64,000 nt of DNA from Paeniglutamicibacter kerguelensis (GTDB lineage Bacteria > Actinomycetota > Actinomycetes > Actinomycetales > Micrococcaceae). Shown here piece after piece: positions 25,381-33,888 of the stretch. Position 1 is the stretch's first letter. Every line of letters begins with the position of its first letter. The notes under the pieces are model-generated. The model did not search any database. It was not told the origin of the DNA and was given only the letters and a program-made list of their open reading frames with translations. A program made the position numbers and the translations under genes. The stretch lies in contig NZ_JAGIOF010000001.1 in assembly GCF_017876535.1 (NCBI RefSeq), positions 2,790,001 to 2,854,000 of the forward strand, in the 5' to 3' direction.

Positions 25381-26997
25381 TTAGCGGTTGTTTCGCATCT
25401 CCAACAGGAAACCCCGCTTAATAAGTCGTATTATCCCCTGATTAAGTCGTGCGGAAAATTCCGGGTCGCCCTCGCCGAGCAACGAATCCAGGGCGCCGAC
25501 AAGAGCCGAAACGCTCAAATCCCCGTCGCAGGCCGAGACGAACCCGGCCAGGGCAGTGTCCATGAGTTCGGTGCGGCGCAGGCCCGCGCCTTGGCGGAGC
25601 AGGATCACCCCGGGGTGTTCGGCGCCCGGACGCTGGTGGCGTTCTTCGGTGACGTCCTCGGCAACGAGCAGGTGCACATCCCCGAGCGTTTCAAGGTCCA
25701 GTGCGTCGGCGGTTTCGATGGCCCGGCCCAGGTACGGGCCGATGGGCTGTTCGATCGGGTAGGTGATTTCCTCGAACAGCCGTCCCACCGGCTGCTTCGA
25801 CGCATCGGCCGGGCGGCGCAGCCACACCATGCCGAAGCCGATTGCGGCCACGTCACGGGAGGCGAAATCCTCGAGGTAGGCGCCGTATTGTTCCGCGAAG
25901 GCCTTCTGGTCGCGGGACTGGGATGCGTCGCGCAACCAGGTTTCGGCGTATTGCGTGGGGCTGACCGATTCGCGCTGGATGAACCAGGCCTCGGTGCCCT
26001 CCGGGAGCCAGGAGCGCGGCCCCGCGCTCCATTCGAGCCCGGCATCGGCGTCCGCGGGCTCCGTGATTTCCCAGTTTGCGAGCATCTGGGCGGTTCCGCC
26101 GGGTGCAAGGATGCCGGGCAGGTCCCGCACCAGCGTTGCCACCAGGGTATCGCCGGGCATTCCGCCGTCGCGGTAGGTGAAGCGGTCGTCGGCGTTTTCA
26201 CCCACGCGGCGCGGGGTGATGACAAACGGGGGGTTTGAAACGACAAGATCGAACGTCTCCCCCGCCACCGGCTCCAGCAGGCTGCCCAGGCGCAGCTGGA
26301 CCCGGTCCTCGAGGTTTGCGGGATCAATCTCCAGCGCCCGGTGGTTGAGCAGCAGGTTGAAGCGGGTGAAACCCAGCGCGCGTGCGGAGATGTCCGTGGC
26401 GACGACTCGACGTACGTGCGAGAGCAGGTGGAAGGACTGGATGCCGCAGCCCGTGCCCAAGTCCAGCGCGGTGTCCACCCGCGGTCGGATGGTGGTTTGG
26501 GCCAGCGTCAGCGAAGCCTGGCCAATGCCCAGCACGTGGTCGTGGCGCAGCACGCCGGGGCGCTGGTGTGCGCCGAGGTCGCTGGCGACCCAGATCTCGG
26601 CGTCCGCATCCGAGGCGTGCGGACGCATATCCACACGGGCATGCCACATTCCGTTCGCCTCCGGCACGGCTTCGAGCAGCCCCAGTTCGACCAGGCCGGC
26701 CAGGCCAAGCGAGGGGAAAGCCACTGCGATGTCGGATTCGGAAGCCTCGCCGCCCAGCATGAACAGGCCGAGCATGGTGCCCAGGACCGTCGGCCGCGGC
26801 AGCGAACCGATCAGGCGCAAGGCCGGAATCAGCTGGTCCCGCATGAGGGCCTCGTGGGCCACCTCGCCCAGGAACTCGATGATGGCCTCGTGGGCGAATT
26901 GCCCACGCTCCAGGTCTTGGGCGAATGCCGCCAGGAGTTGCAGGTCGTCGCTGCGCGGAGCGTCGGGAACGTGGGCGTAGTTTGCGGTGGAAGTCAC
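25381..26997 (-). CDS. Class I SAM-dependent methyltransferase (N5-glutamine/RsmC-like)
   Basis: A 538-residue three-part protein. The N-terminal 160 residues are helical (DUF7059-like); the central Rossmann domain has the SAM motif D-L-G-T-G-C-G (179-185), acidic T-D-I-S-A-R-A (about 201-207) and N-P-P-F (255-258), the active-site motif of enzymes methylating planar amino groups such as PrmC or RsmC. The C-terminal region (about 380-538) is a further conserved actinobacterial domain. The substrate is unknown. The start is taken as GTG 26997, seven bases after -10 box TAGACT, so a leaderless mRNA. Longer readings cross the divergent GNAT promoter. Confidence 0.85.
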   Translation of the reverse strand: MTSTANYAHVPDAPRSDDLQLLAAFAQDLERGQFAHEAIIEFLGEVAHEALMRDQLIPALRLIGSLPRPTVLGTMLGLFMLGGEASESDIAVAFPSLGLAGLVELGLLEAVPEANGMWHARVDMRPHASDADAEIWVASDLGAHQRPGVLRHDHVLGIGQASLTLAQTTIRPRVDTALDLGTGCGIQSFHLLSHVRRVVATDISARALGFTRFNLLLNHRALEIDPANLEDRVQLRLGSLLEPVAGETFDLVVSNPPFVITPRRVGENADDRFTYRDGGMPGDTLVATLVRDLPGILAPGGTAQMLANWEITEPADADAGLEWSAGPRSWLPEGTEAWFIQRESVSPTQYAETWLRDASQSRDQKAFAEQYGAYLEDFASRDVAAIGFGMVWLRRPADASKQPVGRLFEEITYPIEQPIGPYLGRAIETADALDLETLGDVHLLVAEDVTEERHQRPGAEHPGVILLRQGAGLRRTELMDTALAGFVSACDGDLSVSALVGALDSLLGEGDPEFSARLNQGIIRLIKRGFLLEMRNNR

Positions 26998-27004
26998 GCC
27001 CACA

Positions 27005-27048
27005 AGTCTATCCAGCCCGGGAAAGGCCGGACGGAAAGAACCTAAAAT
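27005..27048. promoter_or_regulatory. Back-to-back leaderless promoters (methyltransferase/GNAT)
   Basis: TAGACT on the minus strand (27010-27005) lies seven bases before GTG 26997, and TAAAAT on the plus strand (27043-27048) lies seven bases before ATG 27056. Neither gene has a Shine-Dalgarno. The two boxes are only 32 bases apart, so their -35 regions overlap and the promoters may compete. Confidence 0.55.
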
Positions 27049-27055
27049 GGATTCC

Positions 27056-27628
27056 ATGATTGAGGTCACCACCACGCATTTGCAGCAGCTTTCCGCTTCG
27101 GCGCTGGTTCCGTCCTCCCGCCCGCTGCCGGCCCGCGCCCGGATCGAACTGGTGCGGGAGATCACCCCGGAGTTCAGCAAGTTCCTCTACCAAGGGGTGG
27201 GCAGCGAATGGAACTGGGCGGACCGGCTTAAGCTGACCCGAACCCAATGGGATGAGTTGATGCGCACGCCGGGCACCGAGACCCACGTGCTCTATGTCAA
27301 CGGGGCGCCCGGCGGCTATGTGGAGCTGCTGGCCCGGCACGCGGACGGGGGCACCGAGGTTGAAATCATGTACTTCGGCCTTTTCCCGCAGTGCATCGGC
27401 CAAGGACTGGGTGGGGCGTTGCTCACCGAGGGCATCGCCCGTGCGTGGGATCTCGATACGCGTTGCGAGGGCTTTGCCCCGGTGGCTCGCGTCTGGGTCC
27501 ACACATGTTCCCTTGACGGCCCCGCCGCAATCGCAAACTATGAGGCGCGCGGCCTCAGCGTTTTCCACACCGAGACCGAAAAGCTGGTCCCCGGCGACGG
27601 AGCCGCGGGGATGTGGCCGGGGGGCTAG
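27056..27628 (+). CDS. GNAT family acetyltransferase
   Basis: A 190-residue protein with the GNAT fold: a beta strand pair (V-E-I-M-Y-F-G-L-F), the acetyl-CoA P-loop region C-I-G-Q-G-L-G-G-A-L-L (about 121-131) and a late V-W-V-H-T-C-S-L-D-G-P-A-A-I-A-N-Y (about 151-167). This arrangement is typical of small-molecule or antibiotic-type acetyltransferases; substrate unknown. ATG 27056 is preferred for its leaderless promoter (TAAAAT at seven bases); ATG 27047 is possible. Confidence 0.85.
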   Translation: MIEVTTTHLQQLSASALVPSSRPLPARARIELVREITPEFSKFLYQGVGSEWNWADRLKLTRTQWDELMRTPGTETHVLYVNGAPGGYVELLARHADGGTEVEIMYFGLFPQCIGQGLGGALLTEGIARAWDLDTRCEGFAPVARVWVHTCSLDGPAAIANYEARGLSVFHTETEKLVPGDGAAGMWPGG

Positions 27629-27648
27629 CTGCCACGGATTGGCGACTG

Positions 27649-27705
27649 ATATTCCCAAGAATATTAGCAAAATACTTATATTCTTGGGGATATTAGTCGT
27701 ATGCT
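27649..27705 (+). promoter_or_regulatory. Palindromic operator and promoter of the satD operon
   Basis: ATATTCCCAAGAATAT (27649-27664) and ATATTCTTGGGGATAT (27678-27693) form a 16-bp inverted repeat with one mismatch. The left copy is itself nearly palindromic. The right arm abuts -10 TATGCT (27700-27705), which is six bases before the satD ATG. A protein bound here would block the promoter. The region is much more A+T-rich than its surroundings. Confidence 0.7.
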
Positions 27706-27711
27706 CTTCCC

Positions 27712-28380
27712 ATGAGATCGTTTGATGTTGTCGTCCCGGTCATCATGGACATCGTGGACTCGAGAAAGCTCGCGGACCGCGAATCGGCCCAAGCCGCCAT
27801 CGAGTCCGTCTGCGCGATGGTCGAACGGCACCAGCCCGCACTCCAACCATGGCAGGCCACGGTCGGAGACGAATTTCAGGCGGTGTATTCAACGCTGCAT
27901 GAGGCCTTGTCCTCGACGGCCCTGCTGCGCCTGAGCCTGCCCGAAGACATCGACTGCCGGTTCGGCATCGGCCGTGGATCCATCAAGCCGGTCTCTTCGA
28001 TTTCCGCCGCCCGCATCCAGGACGGATCCGGATGGTGGGCGGCCCGGGCAGCCATCGATGAAGCCCGGCAGCGCGAAAAGGCAAAGAACCCCACGCTGCG
28101 TTCCTGGTTCCACGGCGCCAAGGCCGATGACGACCAAACGGCCATCACCAATGCGTACCTGCTGACCCGCGACCAGCTGATCTCCTCACTGAATCCCAAG
28201 ACCCGCCGCTACGCCTCCGGGTTGCTCTTGGGCCAAACCCAGAGCTCCATCGCCCGGGCGGAGGGCGTCACCCAGTCCGCGGTCTCCCAGGCTCTGAAAA
28301 ACTCGGGTGCCGGCACACTGGTCGCCTCGCTGGAACAGCTCGAAACGGTGCTCGAGCCCCGCCACCGGGTGCAGCGATGA
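27712..28380 (+). CDS. SatD family protein with C-terminal HTH
   Basis: A 222-residue SatD-family protein. It begins V-V-V-P-V-I-M-D-I-V-D-S-R, with T-V-G-D-E-F-Q-A near residue 50 and F-G-I-G-R-G near residue 84, a pattern reminiscent of cyclase-like folds. Residues about 163-195 form a helix-turn-helix (Y-A-S-G-L-L-L-G, then I-A-R-A-E-G-V-T-Q-S-A-V-S-Q-A-L), so it probably binds DNA, and the palindrome at its own promoter is the obvious candidate target. SatD was named from a Streptococcus acid-tolerance locus; its biochemical role is unknown. It overlaps the following membrane protein gene by four bases (ATGA). The mRNA is probably leaderless. Confidence 0.85.
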   Translation: MRSFDVVVPVIMDIVDSRKLADRESAQAAIESVCAMVERHQPALQPWQATVGDEFQAVYSTLHEALSSTALLRLSLPEDIDCRFGIGRGSIKPVSSISAARIQDGSGWWAARAAIDEARQREKAKNPTLRSWFHGAKADDDQTAITNAYLLTRDQLISSLNPKTRRYASGLLLGQTQSSIARAEGVTQSAVSQALKNSGAGTLVASLEQLETVLEPRHRVQR

Positions 28381-29177
28381 TCACCGCGGCGCTCCTGCTG
28401 GCCATGATCGGCATCGCGGACCTGACCAGATCAATAGTCCGCGACGAGTCCCGTGATGAAAACGTCGGCGGGCCCGTGCGTTCCCACCGCGCCTTGGACG
28501 TCCGGGGCAAACGAACCATGACCCTGGTCATTAGCGCATTCTGGGCGGTCATGTTGGTTTCATCCATGTGGTTGCTGGGCATGGAGTGGTGGTGGGCCCT
28601 CGCCGCCACGGTCCTGGCCGCAGGCTGGCTGGCCACCACCACGAGCCACGAGGAAGCAGCCGCCCCGCTGCGCCTGTGGCCGGCGCTCGGCGTGCTGCTG
28701 GGCACCCTCGCCTTCGCCGTCATTGACACCACGGATCCGACTGTCGGCACCCCGGCCGGCATCTGGCACAGCACTGCGGCACCGGAATGGATCCGCGAGA
28801 TTCCGCTGGCTTCGATCCTCGTGGCCATCGGCGTGGGGTTGTTCCTCCTCGAAAGCTCGAACATCGTGGTGCGCAGCGCCCTGCGTCCGGGCAGCATCCA
28901 CCGGCGGGGAGTCCTCGCCGAGGCCCCCGTGCCGTTGCCGGACCTGCGTGGCGGCAGGCTCATCGGCCCGCTGGAACGACTGGGCCTGCTCACCTTGACG
29001 CTCGCGGGAATGTTCACCATTGTCGCGTCGCTGATTGCGGCCAAGGGCATCGTTCGTTTCCCCGAAATCTCCAACGACGGGGCCACCGGATCGAAGGCCG
29101 AGTATTTCCTGGTGGGCAGCCTGTTCAGCTGGGGCCTGTCCCTGCTGGGGGTCGGTCTCATCCGCATCTCGGGCTAG
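28377..29177 (+). CDS. Membrane protein partner of SatD
   Basis: A 266-residue protein with about six hydrophobic segments (near 1-18, 47-66, 72-86, 100-118, 142-160 and two more at 205-228 and 243-262). There is a W-L-L-G-M-E-W-W-W cluster near 65-73. I do not recognise a catalytic motif. The ATGA overlap with satD makes the two one translational unit, matching SatD-plus-membrane-protein pairs seen elsewhere. The operon ends in a strong terminator. Confidence 0.82.
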   Translation: MITAALLLAMIGIADLTRSIVRDESRDENVGGPVRSHRALDVRGKRTMTLVISAFWAVMLVSSMWLLGMEWWWALAATVLAAGWLATTTSHEEAAAPLRLWPALGVLLGTLAFAVIDTTDPTVGTPAGIWHSTAAPEWIREIPLASILVAIGVGLFLLESSNIVVRSALRPGSIHRRGVLAEAPVPLPDLRGGRLIGPLERLGLLTLTLAGMFTIVASLIAAKGIVRFPEISNDGATGSKAEYFLVGSLFSWGLSLLGVGLIRISG

Positions 29178-29213
29178 CCTGCAGGGCGTTTTCGAGCCGG
29201 TGCCACACATGAA

Positions 29214-29258
29214 AACAAGCGGTGTTGCCCCGATTTCGTCGGGGCAACACCGCTTGTT
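29214..29258. terminator. Terminator shared by the satD operon and the aldehyde dehydrogenase operon
   Basis: A perfect 20-bp inverted repeat (29214-29233 and 29239-29258) with a five-base loop. A run of A lies on its left side, giving U residues for leftward transcripts. It lies between convergent operons. Confidence 0.85.
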
Positions 29259-29331
29259 CCAGGCGGGAACTGAGGGACTCAGCCCTGCATCAGCAGCGCC
29301 ATCATTTCAAGCACCTTCCTGGCGCCGCCGG

Positions 29332-30855
29332 CTACGACAGCGTGATCCAGACGGTCTTGGTCTCCGTCACGGAGTCCAGCTGCTCCGGTCCCAGGTCCCG
29401 GCCGAATCCCGAGTTCTTGAAACCGCCGAAGGGCATCGCCGGGTCGATGGAACTCTGCGCATTGACATAGACCGAACCGGCCTTGAGCACCTTGGACAGA
29501 CGGTGCACGCGGTTCAGGTTCTGCGAGTAAATCGTTGCGGCCAGGCCGTACTGGTTGTCATTTGCCAATTCAATGGCTTGTTCCTCGGTTGAGAACCGTT
29601 GGGCCACCAGCACCGGGCCGAAGATCTCCTCTTGGACGATCGTCATCTGGTTGTTGCAGTCGCCGAAGATGGTTGGCTCAATGAAGTAGCCCGTGCGGTC
29701 CAGCCGATTGCCGCCGCACAACAGCGTGGCGCCCTCGTCGATTCCGGTCTGGATGTAGCCCATAACGCTGTTGCACTGGTTTTCGGAGACAACCGGGCCG
29801 ATGGCGCTTTCCGGGTCGAGTCCCGGTCCAATGACCCAGCTCTTGGCGTTCTCGACAAGCTTGCCCATGAACTCGTCGTAGATTGCATCTTCGACGTACA
29901 GGCGGGAACCGGCGTCGCAGATCTGCCCGGCATTGAAGAAGATGCCCATGGCGACCTCTTCAACCGCCTTGTCCAGATCCGAGTCGGCGAAGACCAGGAC
30001 CGGGGACTTGCCGCCGAGCTCGAGGGTCATGCGGGTGAGGTTCTCCAGCGCCGCGTGGCCCACCGACTTGCCCGTGGGCGTTGAACCGGTGAAGGTGACC
30101 TTGTCGATGCCCTTGTGTCCGGCCAGGGCCGCACCGACCGTGGATCCCTTGCCGGTGAGGATGTTGACAACGCCGCCCGGGATGCCGGACTCGCTGACCA
30201 GCTCTGCGAAGCGAAGGGTCGTCAGCGAGGTGATCTCCGGCGGCTTCACCACGGTGGTGCATCCTGCGGCCAGGGCAGCGCCCAGCTTCCAGGCCAGGGT
30301 CTGCAGCGGGAAGTTCCACGGCACGATGACACCGACAACACCCACTGGTTCCTTCCGGGTGTAGGTCACGTAGTCCCCTGGCAGCCCCGCTGCCTCGCCG
30401 CTGCGGCCGGAGATCTTTGAGGCCCAACCGGCAAAGTAGCGGTAGGTGTCGATGGTGCCCTGGATATCCATCTCGGCCTCGGCCAACGGCTTGCCCACGT
30501 CGATCGATTCGAGCAGGGCCAGTTCCTCGGTGTTCGCCTCTATCAAGTCCGCAAGCTTGTGCAGCAGGCCCTCGCGTTCCAGCGGGGTGAACCGGCTCCA
30601 GGAGCCGCCGTCGAATTCACGGCGGGCCGCGGCAACCGCCTTGTCCAGGTCTGCCACGGTAGCGCTGGCAATGTTGGAGATCGTTTGGGTGGTTGATGGT
30701 TCGGTGACAGGCACCGTGGCGCCGTCGGAGGAATCCACCCAGGCACCGTCGATAAACAGTTGGTGTGACCTTGCCAGGAAAGAACGGACGGAAGCAGGGA
30801 CCTGGTAGGTGTCGAAGTAGTTGTCAAAGTAGGTTTCAGCGCTGTCGATGCTCAT
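29332..30855 (-). CDS. Aldehyde dehydrogenase family protein
   Basis: A 507-residue NAD(P)-dependent aldehyde dehydrogenase. Catalytic residues are present: Glu279 in L-E-L-G-G-K, Cys313 in G-Q-I-C-D-A-G-S, and Asn181 in P-W-N-F-P. Sequence flavour is that of betaine/phenylacetaldehyde-type enzymes, but the substrate cannot be fixed. The ATG has AAAGGGG six bases upstream. It is the last gene of the operon small protein-permease-alcohol dehydrogenase-aldehyde dehydrogenase, and would oxidise to an acid the aldehyde made by the alcohol dehydrogenase encoded 65 bases upstream. Confidence 0.93.
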   Translation of the reverse strand: MSIDSAETYFDNYFDTYQVPASVRSFLARSHQLFIDGAWVDSSDGATVPVTEPSTTQTISNIASATVADLDKAVAAARREFDGGSWSRFTPLEREGLLHKLADLIEANTEELALLESIDVGKPLAEAEMDIQGTIDTYRYFAGWASKISGRSGEAAGLPGDYVTYTRKEPVGVVGVIVPWNFPLQTLAWKLGAALAAGCTTVVKPPEITSLTTLRFAELVSESGIPGGVVNILTGKGSTVGAALAGHKGIDKVTFTGSTPTGKSVGHAALENLTRMTLELGGKSPVLVFADSDLDKAVEEVAMGIFFNAGQICDAGSRLYVEDAIYDEFMGKLVENAKSWVIGPGLDPESAIGPVVSENQCNSVMGYIQTGIDEGATLLCGGNRLDRTGYFIEPTIFGDCNNQMTIVQEEIFGPVLVAQRFSTEEQAIELANDNQYGLAATIYSQNLNRVHRLSKVLKAGSVYVNAQSSIDPAMPFGGFKNSGFGRDLGPEQLDSVTETKTVWITLS

Positions 30856-30920
30856 CTGAAGCCCCTTTCGGTTTTGTGTTGGAAAAGATGGTGTTTATGC
30901 GGCGGTGGGGATTGGAAGAC

Positions 30921-31934
30921 CTAGAACTGGACGACGAGGCGGCCGTCGGCTTCCCCGGCATCCAGGCGGCGGAATGCTTCATTGATGTTGCTGAATTCCA
31001 TCGTCTCGACGTTCGAGTGGACCAGGCCGTCCTTGGCCAGCTGCATGACCTGGTCGCGTTCCAGACGGGTGCCGTCGGCGCTGCCGATGATGGTGATGCC
31101 CAGGTCGATGAGCTCGGCGGCCTTGAACGTGAACGGGTTGTTCGGCAGTGCCACCTGGATGAATCGGGCGGTCGGGGCCGCCAGGGTGAACATGTTCCGG
31201 AACACCTGCGGCGAGGGCGCGAAGCTCAGGAGGGCGTCGGCGCCGCCCAGTTCATGGATGGCCTTTTCGGCCTCCTCGCCCGGTGCGTAGGCGGCGTGTG
31301 CGCCCAGGCGCTTGGCGGTTTCCAGCTTCTTGGGATCCAGGTCGATGCCGATGACCTTGGCGCCGAAGAGCTTGGCGAACTGGATCGCGTACTGCCCCAG
31401 GCCTCCGAGGCCGAAGATGACCACGACGGAGCCGGGCTCGATGTTGGCCTTGCGCACCGCACTGAAGGCGGTGACGCCGGCGCAGAGCAGCGGGCAGGCT
31501 TCCTCGGAGGAGAGCTCCCCGGGGATGTGGGTGACCCAGTCGGCGGGGGCCACGATGTACTGGGCAAAGCACCCGTCAACGTGGACACCCGTGGCCTGGC
31601 TGTTCTGGCAGTAGGTCTCCAGGCCCTTGCGGCATTCGCGGCAGTTGCCGCAGGCGGAGTACACGAAGCCGACGCCGACTCGTTCTCCCGCCGTAAGTTC
31701 CACCCCGTCGCCGACGGCAACGATCGAGCCGACGCCTTCATGGCCCAGGATTGCCGGCTTCGGGCGCGGAAGCTCATCCTCGCCCTTCCAGAAGTGCACG
31801 TCAGTGTGGCATACGCCGCAGCTTTCCATCTTGACGAGAACCTCGCCCTTGCCGGGCTGCGGGATGGCGGTCTCGCGGATTTCCAGGGGGCTGTTGTCTT
31901 CGGTGAAGTAAGCGGCCAACATGGTTTCAGTCAT
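30921..31934 (-). CDS. Zinc-dependent alcohol dehydrogenase
   Basis: A 337-residue medium-chain dehydrogenase. Catalytic zinc ligands are Cys39 (S-C-G-V-C-H-T-D), His64-Glu65 (G-H-E) and Cys151; the structural zinc site has Cys95, 98, 101 and 109. The NAD-binding motif is G-L-G-G-L-G (175-180), followed by an acidic I-D-L-D that favours NAD. It resembles AdhA-type primary alcohol dehydrogenases. It starts six bases after the permease stop, with its ribosome site (GGAG) overlapping that stop, and so is in the same operon as the permease and the aldehyde dehydrogenase. Confidence 0.93.
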   Translation of the reverse strand: MTETMLAAYFTEDNSPLEIRETAIPQPGKGEVLVKMESCGVCHTDVHFWKGEDELPRPKPAILGHEGVGSIVAVGDGVELTAGERVGVGFVYSACGNCRECRKGLETYCQNSQATGVHVDGCFAQYIVAPADWVTHIPGELSSEEACPLLCAGVTAFSAVRKANIEPGSVVVIFGLGGLGQYAIQFAKLFGAKVIGIDLDPKKLETAKRLGAHAAYAPGEEAEKAIHELGGADALLSFAPSPQVFRNMFTLAAPTARFIQVALPNNPFTFKAAELIDLGITIIGSADGTRLERDQVMQLAKDGLVHSNVETMEFSNINEAFRRLDAGEADGRLVVQF

Positions 31935-31940
31935 CGTAAT

Positions 31941-33374
31941 TCAGCTCCTAGTGAGGGTTTTGGCGCGGGAAGTTGGGTAACCGCCCAGGCCACGGGGTAC
32001 AACGAATAATGCGGACATCGCCCAGTAGATGAGCCCGGCTGCGACGGCTGCGAGCAGCGAAGCAGTGGTGTACCGGAAATATCCTGTGTGTTCAAAAGTC
32101 AACGGATTGAAAGTGACGGTAAAGATCACAATGCCGCTCACCGTTGCGGCCATCGCGGCGATGTTGTAGCCACCGGTGAAGTAGTAGATCGACGATTTGC
32201 CTTCGATGAATAGGTGCTTGAGGTCCACCCGCTGCCGGCGCAGGAGGAAGTAGTCGACAAGCATGATTCCGGTCAGGGCGCTGTAGATGGCCGCGGTCCA
32301 CACCAGGAACGTCATGAATCCGTCGTAGAGGCCCGGAATGGCAAACATGACAATCACCGGGACAATGCAGAACCCCGTGACGAGCCACTCCCAGGACACG
32401 TTCTTGAACAGCGCGCCGAACATTTGCCGGAGTCCAACGACTGCCGTGTAGAGGATGTTTGCCATGCTGGTGATGTTCGCGAAGGCGATGAACACCAAGA
32501 CAATGGCGCTCAGCCACAGTCCCCCGGTTTCCGCCATCCACTGCGTCGGGTCGGCGTTGCCGTACTTGATCGCGCCGATGAGTCCCACTGCTTCACCCAG
32601 GCTGGCGGCGAATCCGATGCCGATCAGGTTTGGCCAGAAGGCCGTGCGTTCGTTCTTGGTGATGCGCGACAGGTTGCCGATGTACGGCCACCAGGAGAAA
32701 CCGGCGGCAATGTTGATTTCAACGGCGATCATGAAGTTCACGGCATTGGAATCGAACGGCCGGGCGAGCGCGTCAAGGGCAAGCAGCTCCGAGAGCGAAG
32801 TGTCCGAAAGGAACAGCCAGATCATGAAGCCCATGACCAGGATCAAGGCGGGGGCAACGATGACGTTGAAGAGCTTGATGGAGGTTGGGCCCTTGGCCAC
32901 GATGTAGGCGGTCAGCGCTATGGCAATGATCGTGATGACGTAGATGTACGGTGCATTCGGATCCGGGTCCCGGTCACTGACAACACTAATTGCGGAGTCG
33001 ATGGAACGGCCGAACATGGTCCCCAGGACCACCAGCCAGCCGACCGTCAGCAGGATCATTGCCACCGTGTAAATGACCCGGCTGCCGTTGTGGCCGAACA
33101 CGCTGCGCATGAACGTGTACTGCTCGGTTCCGTACTTACCGGCGCTGACGGATACGGCGAGCCCAACCAGGAGGACGCCCAAGACGTTTCCAAGAACGAT
33201 GGCGACAAGACCGCTCTTTACATCGACAACGAGCGCCAGCGATCCTCCGATGAGAAAGCCCCACGTGGCAATCGCGAGGGCCGCGTTGGCCCAAGTGTAT
33301 TCCCAGAATCCCCACAGCCGCTTTGACGGCGGCAACGGGGCCCTTCCTCGTTCTGCTTCAATGGCGTAGTCCAT
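31941..33374 (-). CDS. NCS1 family nucleobase/hydantoin-type permease
   Basis: A 477-residue, 12-helix transporter of the purine-cytosine permease-like NCS1 family. The N-terminus P-P-S-K-R-L-W-G-F-W-E-Y-T-W-A-N and G-S-A/I-L-region match; helix 6 carries S-W-W-P-Y-I-G-N-L-S-R. It imports a small N-containing compound, typically cytosine, uracil, allantoin, hydantoin or thiamine precursors, with a cation. Which one is unknown. The context of alcohol and aldehyde dehydrogenases and a PucR regulator, without any hydrolase or deaminase, is unusual for a nucleobase permease. Confidence 0.9.
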   Translation of the reverse strand: MDYAIEAERGRAPLPPSKRLWGFWEYTWANAALAIATWGFLIGGSLALVVDVKSGLVAIVLGNVLGVLLVGLAVSVSAGKYGTEQYTFMRSVFGHNGSRVIYTVAMILLTVGWLVVLGTMFGRSIDSAISVVSDRDPDPNAPYIYVITIIAIALTAYIVAKGPTSIKLFNVIVAPALILVMGFMIWLFLSDTSLSELLALDALARPFDSNAVNFMIAVEINIAAGFSWWPYIGNLSRITKNERTAFWPNLIGIGFAASLGEAVGLIGAIKYGNADPTQWMAETGGLWLSAIVLVFIAFANITSMANILYTAVVGLRQMFGALFKNVSWEWLVTGFCIVPVIVMFAIPGLYDGFMTFLVWTAAIYSALTGIMLVDYFLLRRQRVDLKHLFIEGKSSIYYFTGGYNIAAMAATVSGIVIFTVTFNPLTFEHTGYFRYTTASLLAAVAAGLIYWAMSALFVVPRGLGGYPTSRAKTLTRS

Positions 33375-33431
33375 TGGGAATCCTCTGTGATCGGCACCCC
33401 TTAGCCAGGGGTGTTGGGCAGTGAAGGTTGC

Positions 33432-33632
33432 TTACTGAAAAACCAGGACCAGGGCGAATGTCACGACGAGCAAGACGCCCACAAAGATGTACTCGACATT
33501 GGTGAGCTGCCCGGGCTGCCGTTTGCCTTCGCGCTCGGCAAAATAGGTGCACACCCTGTCACGTTCCGCTTCAAAACCTGCGAGATCCAGCTCGGACCCT
33601 GACCCATCAACTTCTTCGCTTGTTTCTTTCAT
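33432..33632 (-). CDS. 66-residue single-helix membrane protein
   Basis: A 66-residue protein. Residues 1-46 are hydrophilic and acidic (E-E-V-D, E-L-D-L-A-G-F-E-A-E-R), and residues 47-65 form one strongly hydrophobic helix ending F-A-L-V-L-V-F-Q. It lies 57 bases before the NCS1 permease gene on the same strand, so it could be a small accessory subunit of that permease. The ribosome site is GAAGGA at ten bases or AGGAA adjacent to the ATG. No homologue is recognised. Opposite-strand and other-frame readings look worse. Confidence 0.6.
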   Translation of the reverse strand: MKETSEEVDGSGSELDLAGFEAERDRVCTYFAEREGKRQPGQLTNVEYIFVGVLLVVTFALVLVFQ

Positions 33633-33888
33633 TTCCTGCCATTCCTTCGCTTTATCATCTGGATACCACGGACAAGTTCGATCGCTCGCTAGAATTTACG
33701 GGCGGCGAAATCCACGCATTTGTGGGTCATCGGGAACTTGGTGAGGCATCCGGATTCAACGGCTTTCAAGGCTGCGGCTTCTCGAAAAACATGCTCCGGA
33801 AGTCACACTTCTATCGTGGCCCTACCCTGTGACCTGCACAACATCAATACTGTAATCACCTCGATTTTGCCGCTGTTACACTTTGTAA
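33633..33888. promoter_or_regulatory. Divergent control region, permease operon and pucR
   Basis: These 256 bases must hold the leftward operon promoter and the pucR promoter. The pucR side has -10 TACACT (33877-33882) six bases before the ATG, suggesting a leaderless mRNA. A spaced inverted repeat, GTCACA (from about 33799) and TGTGAC (from about 33828), is a candidate operator. No coding sequence is credible. Confidence 0.5.
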
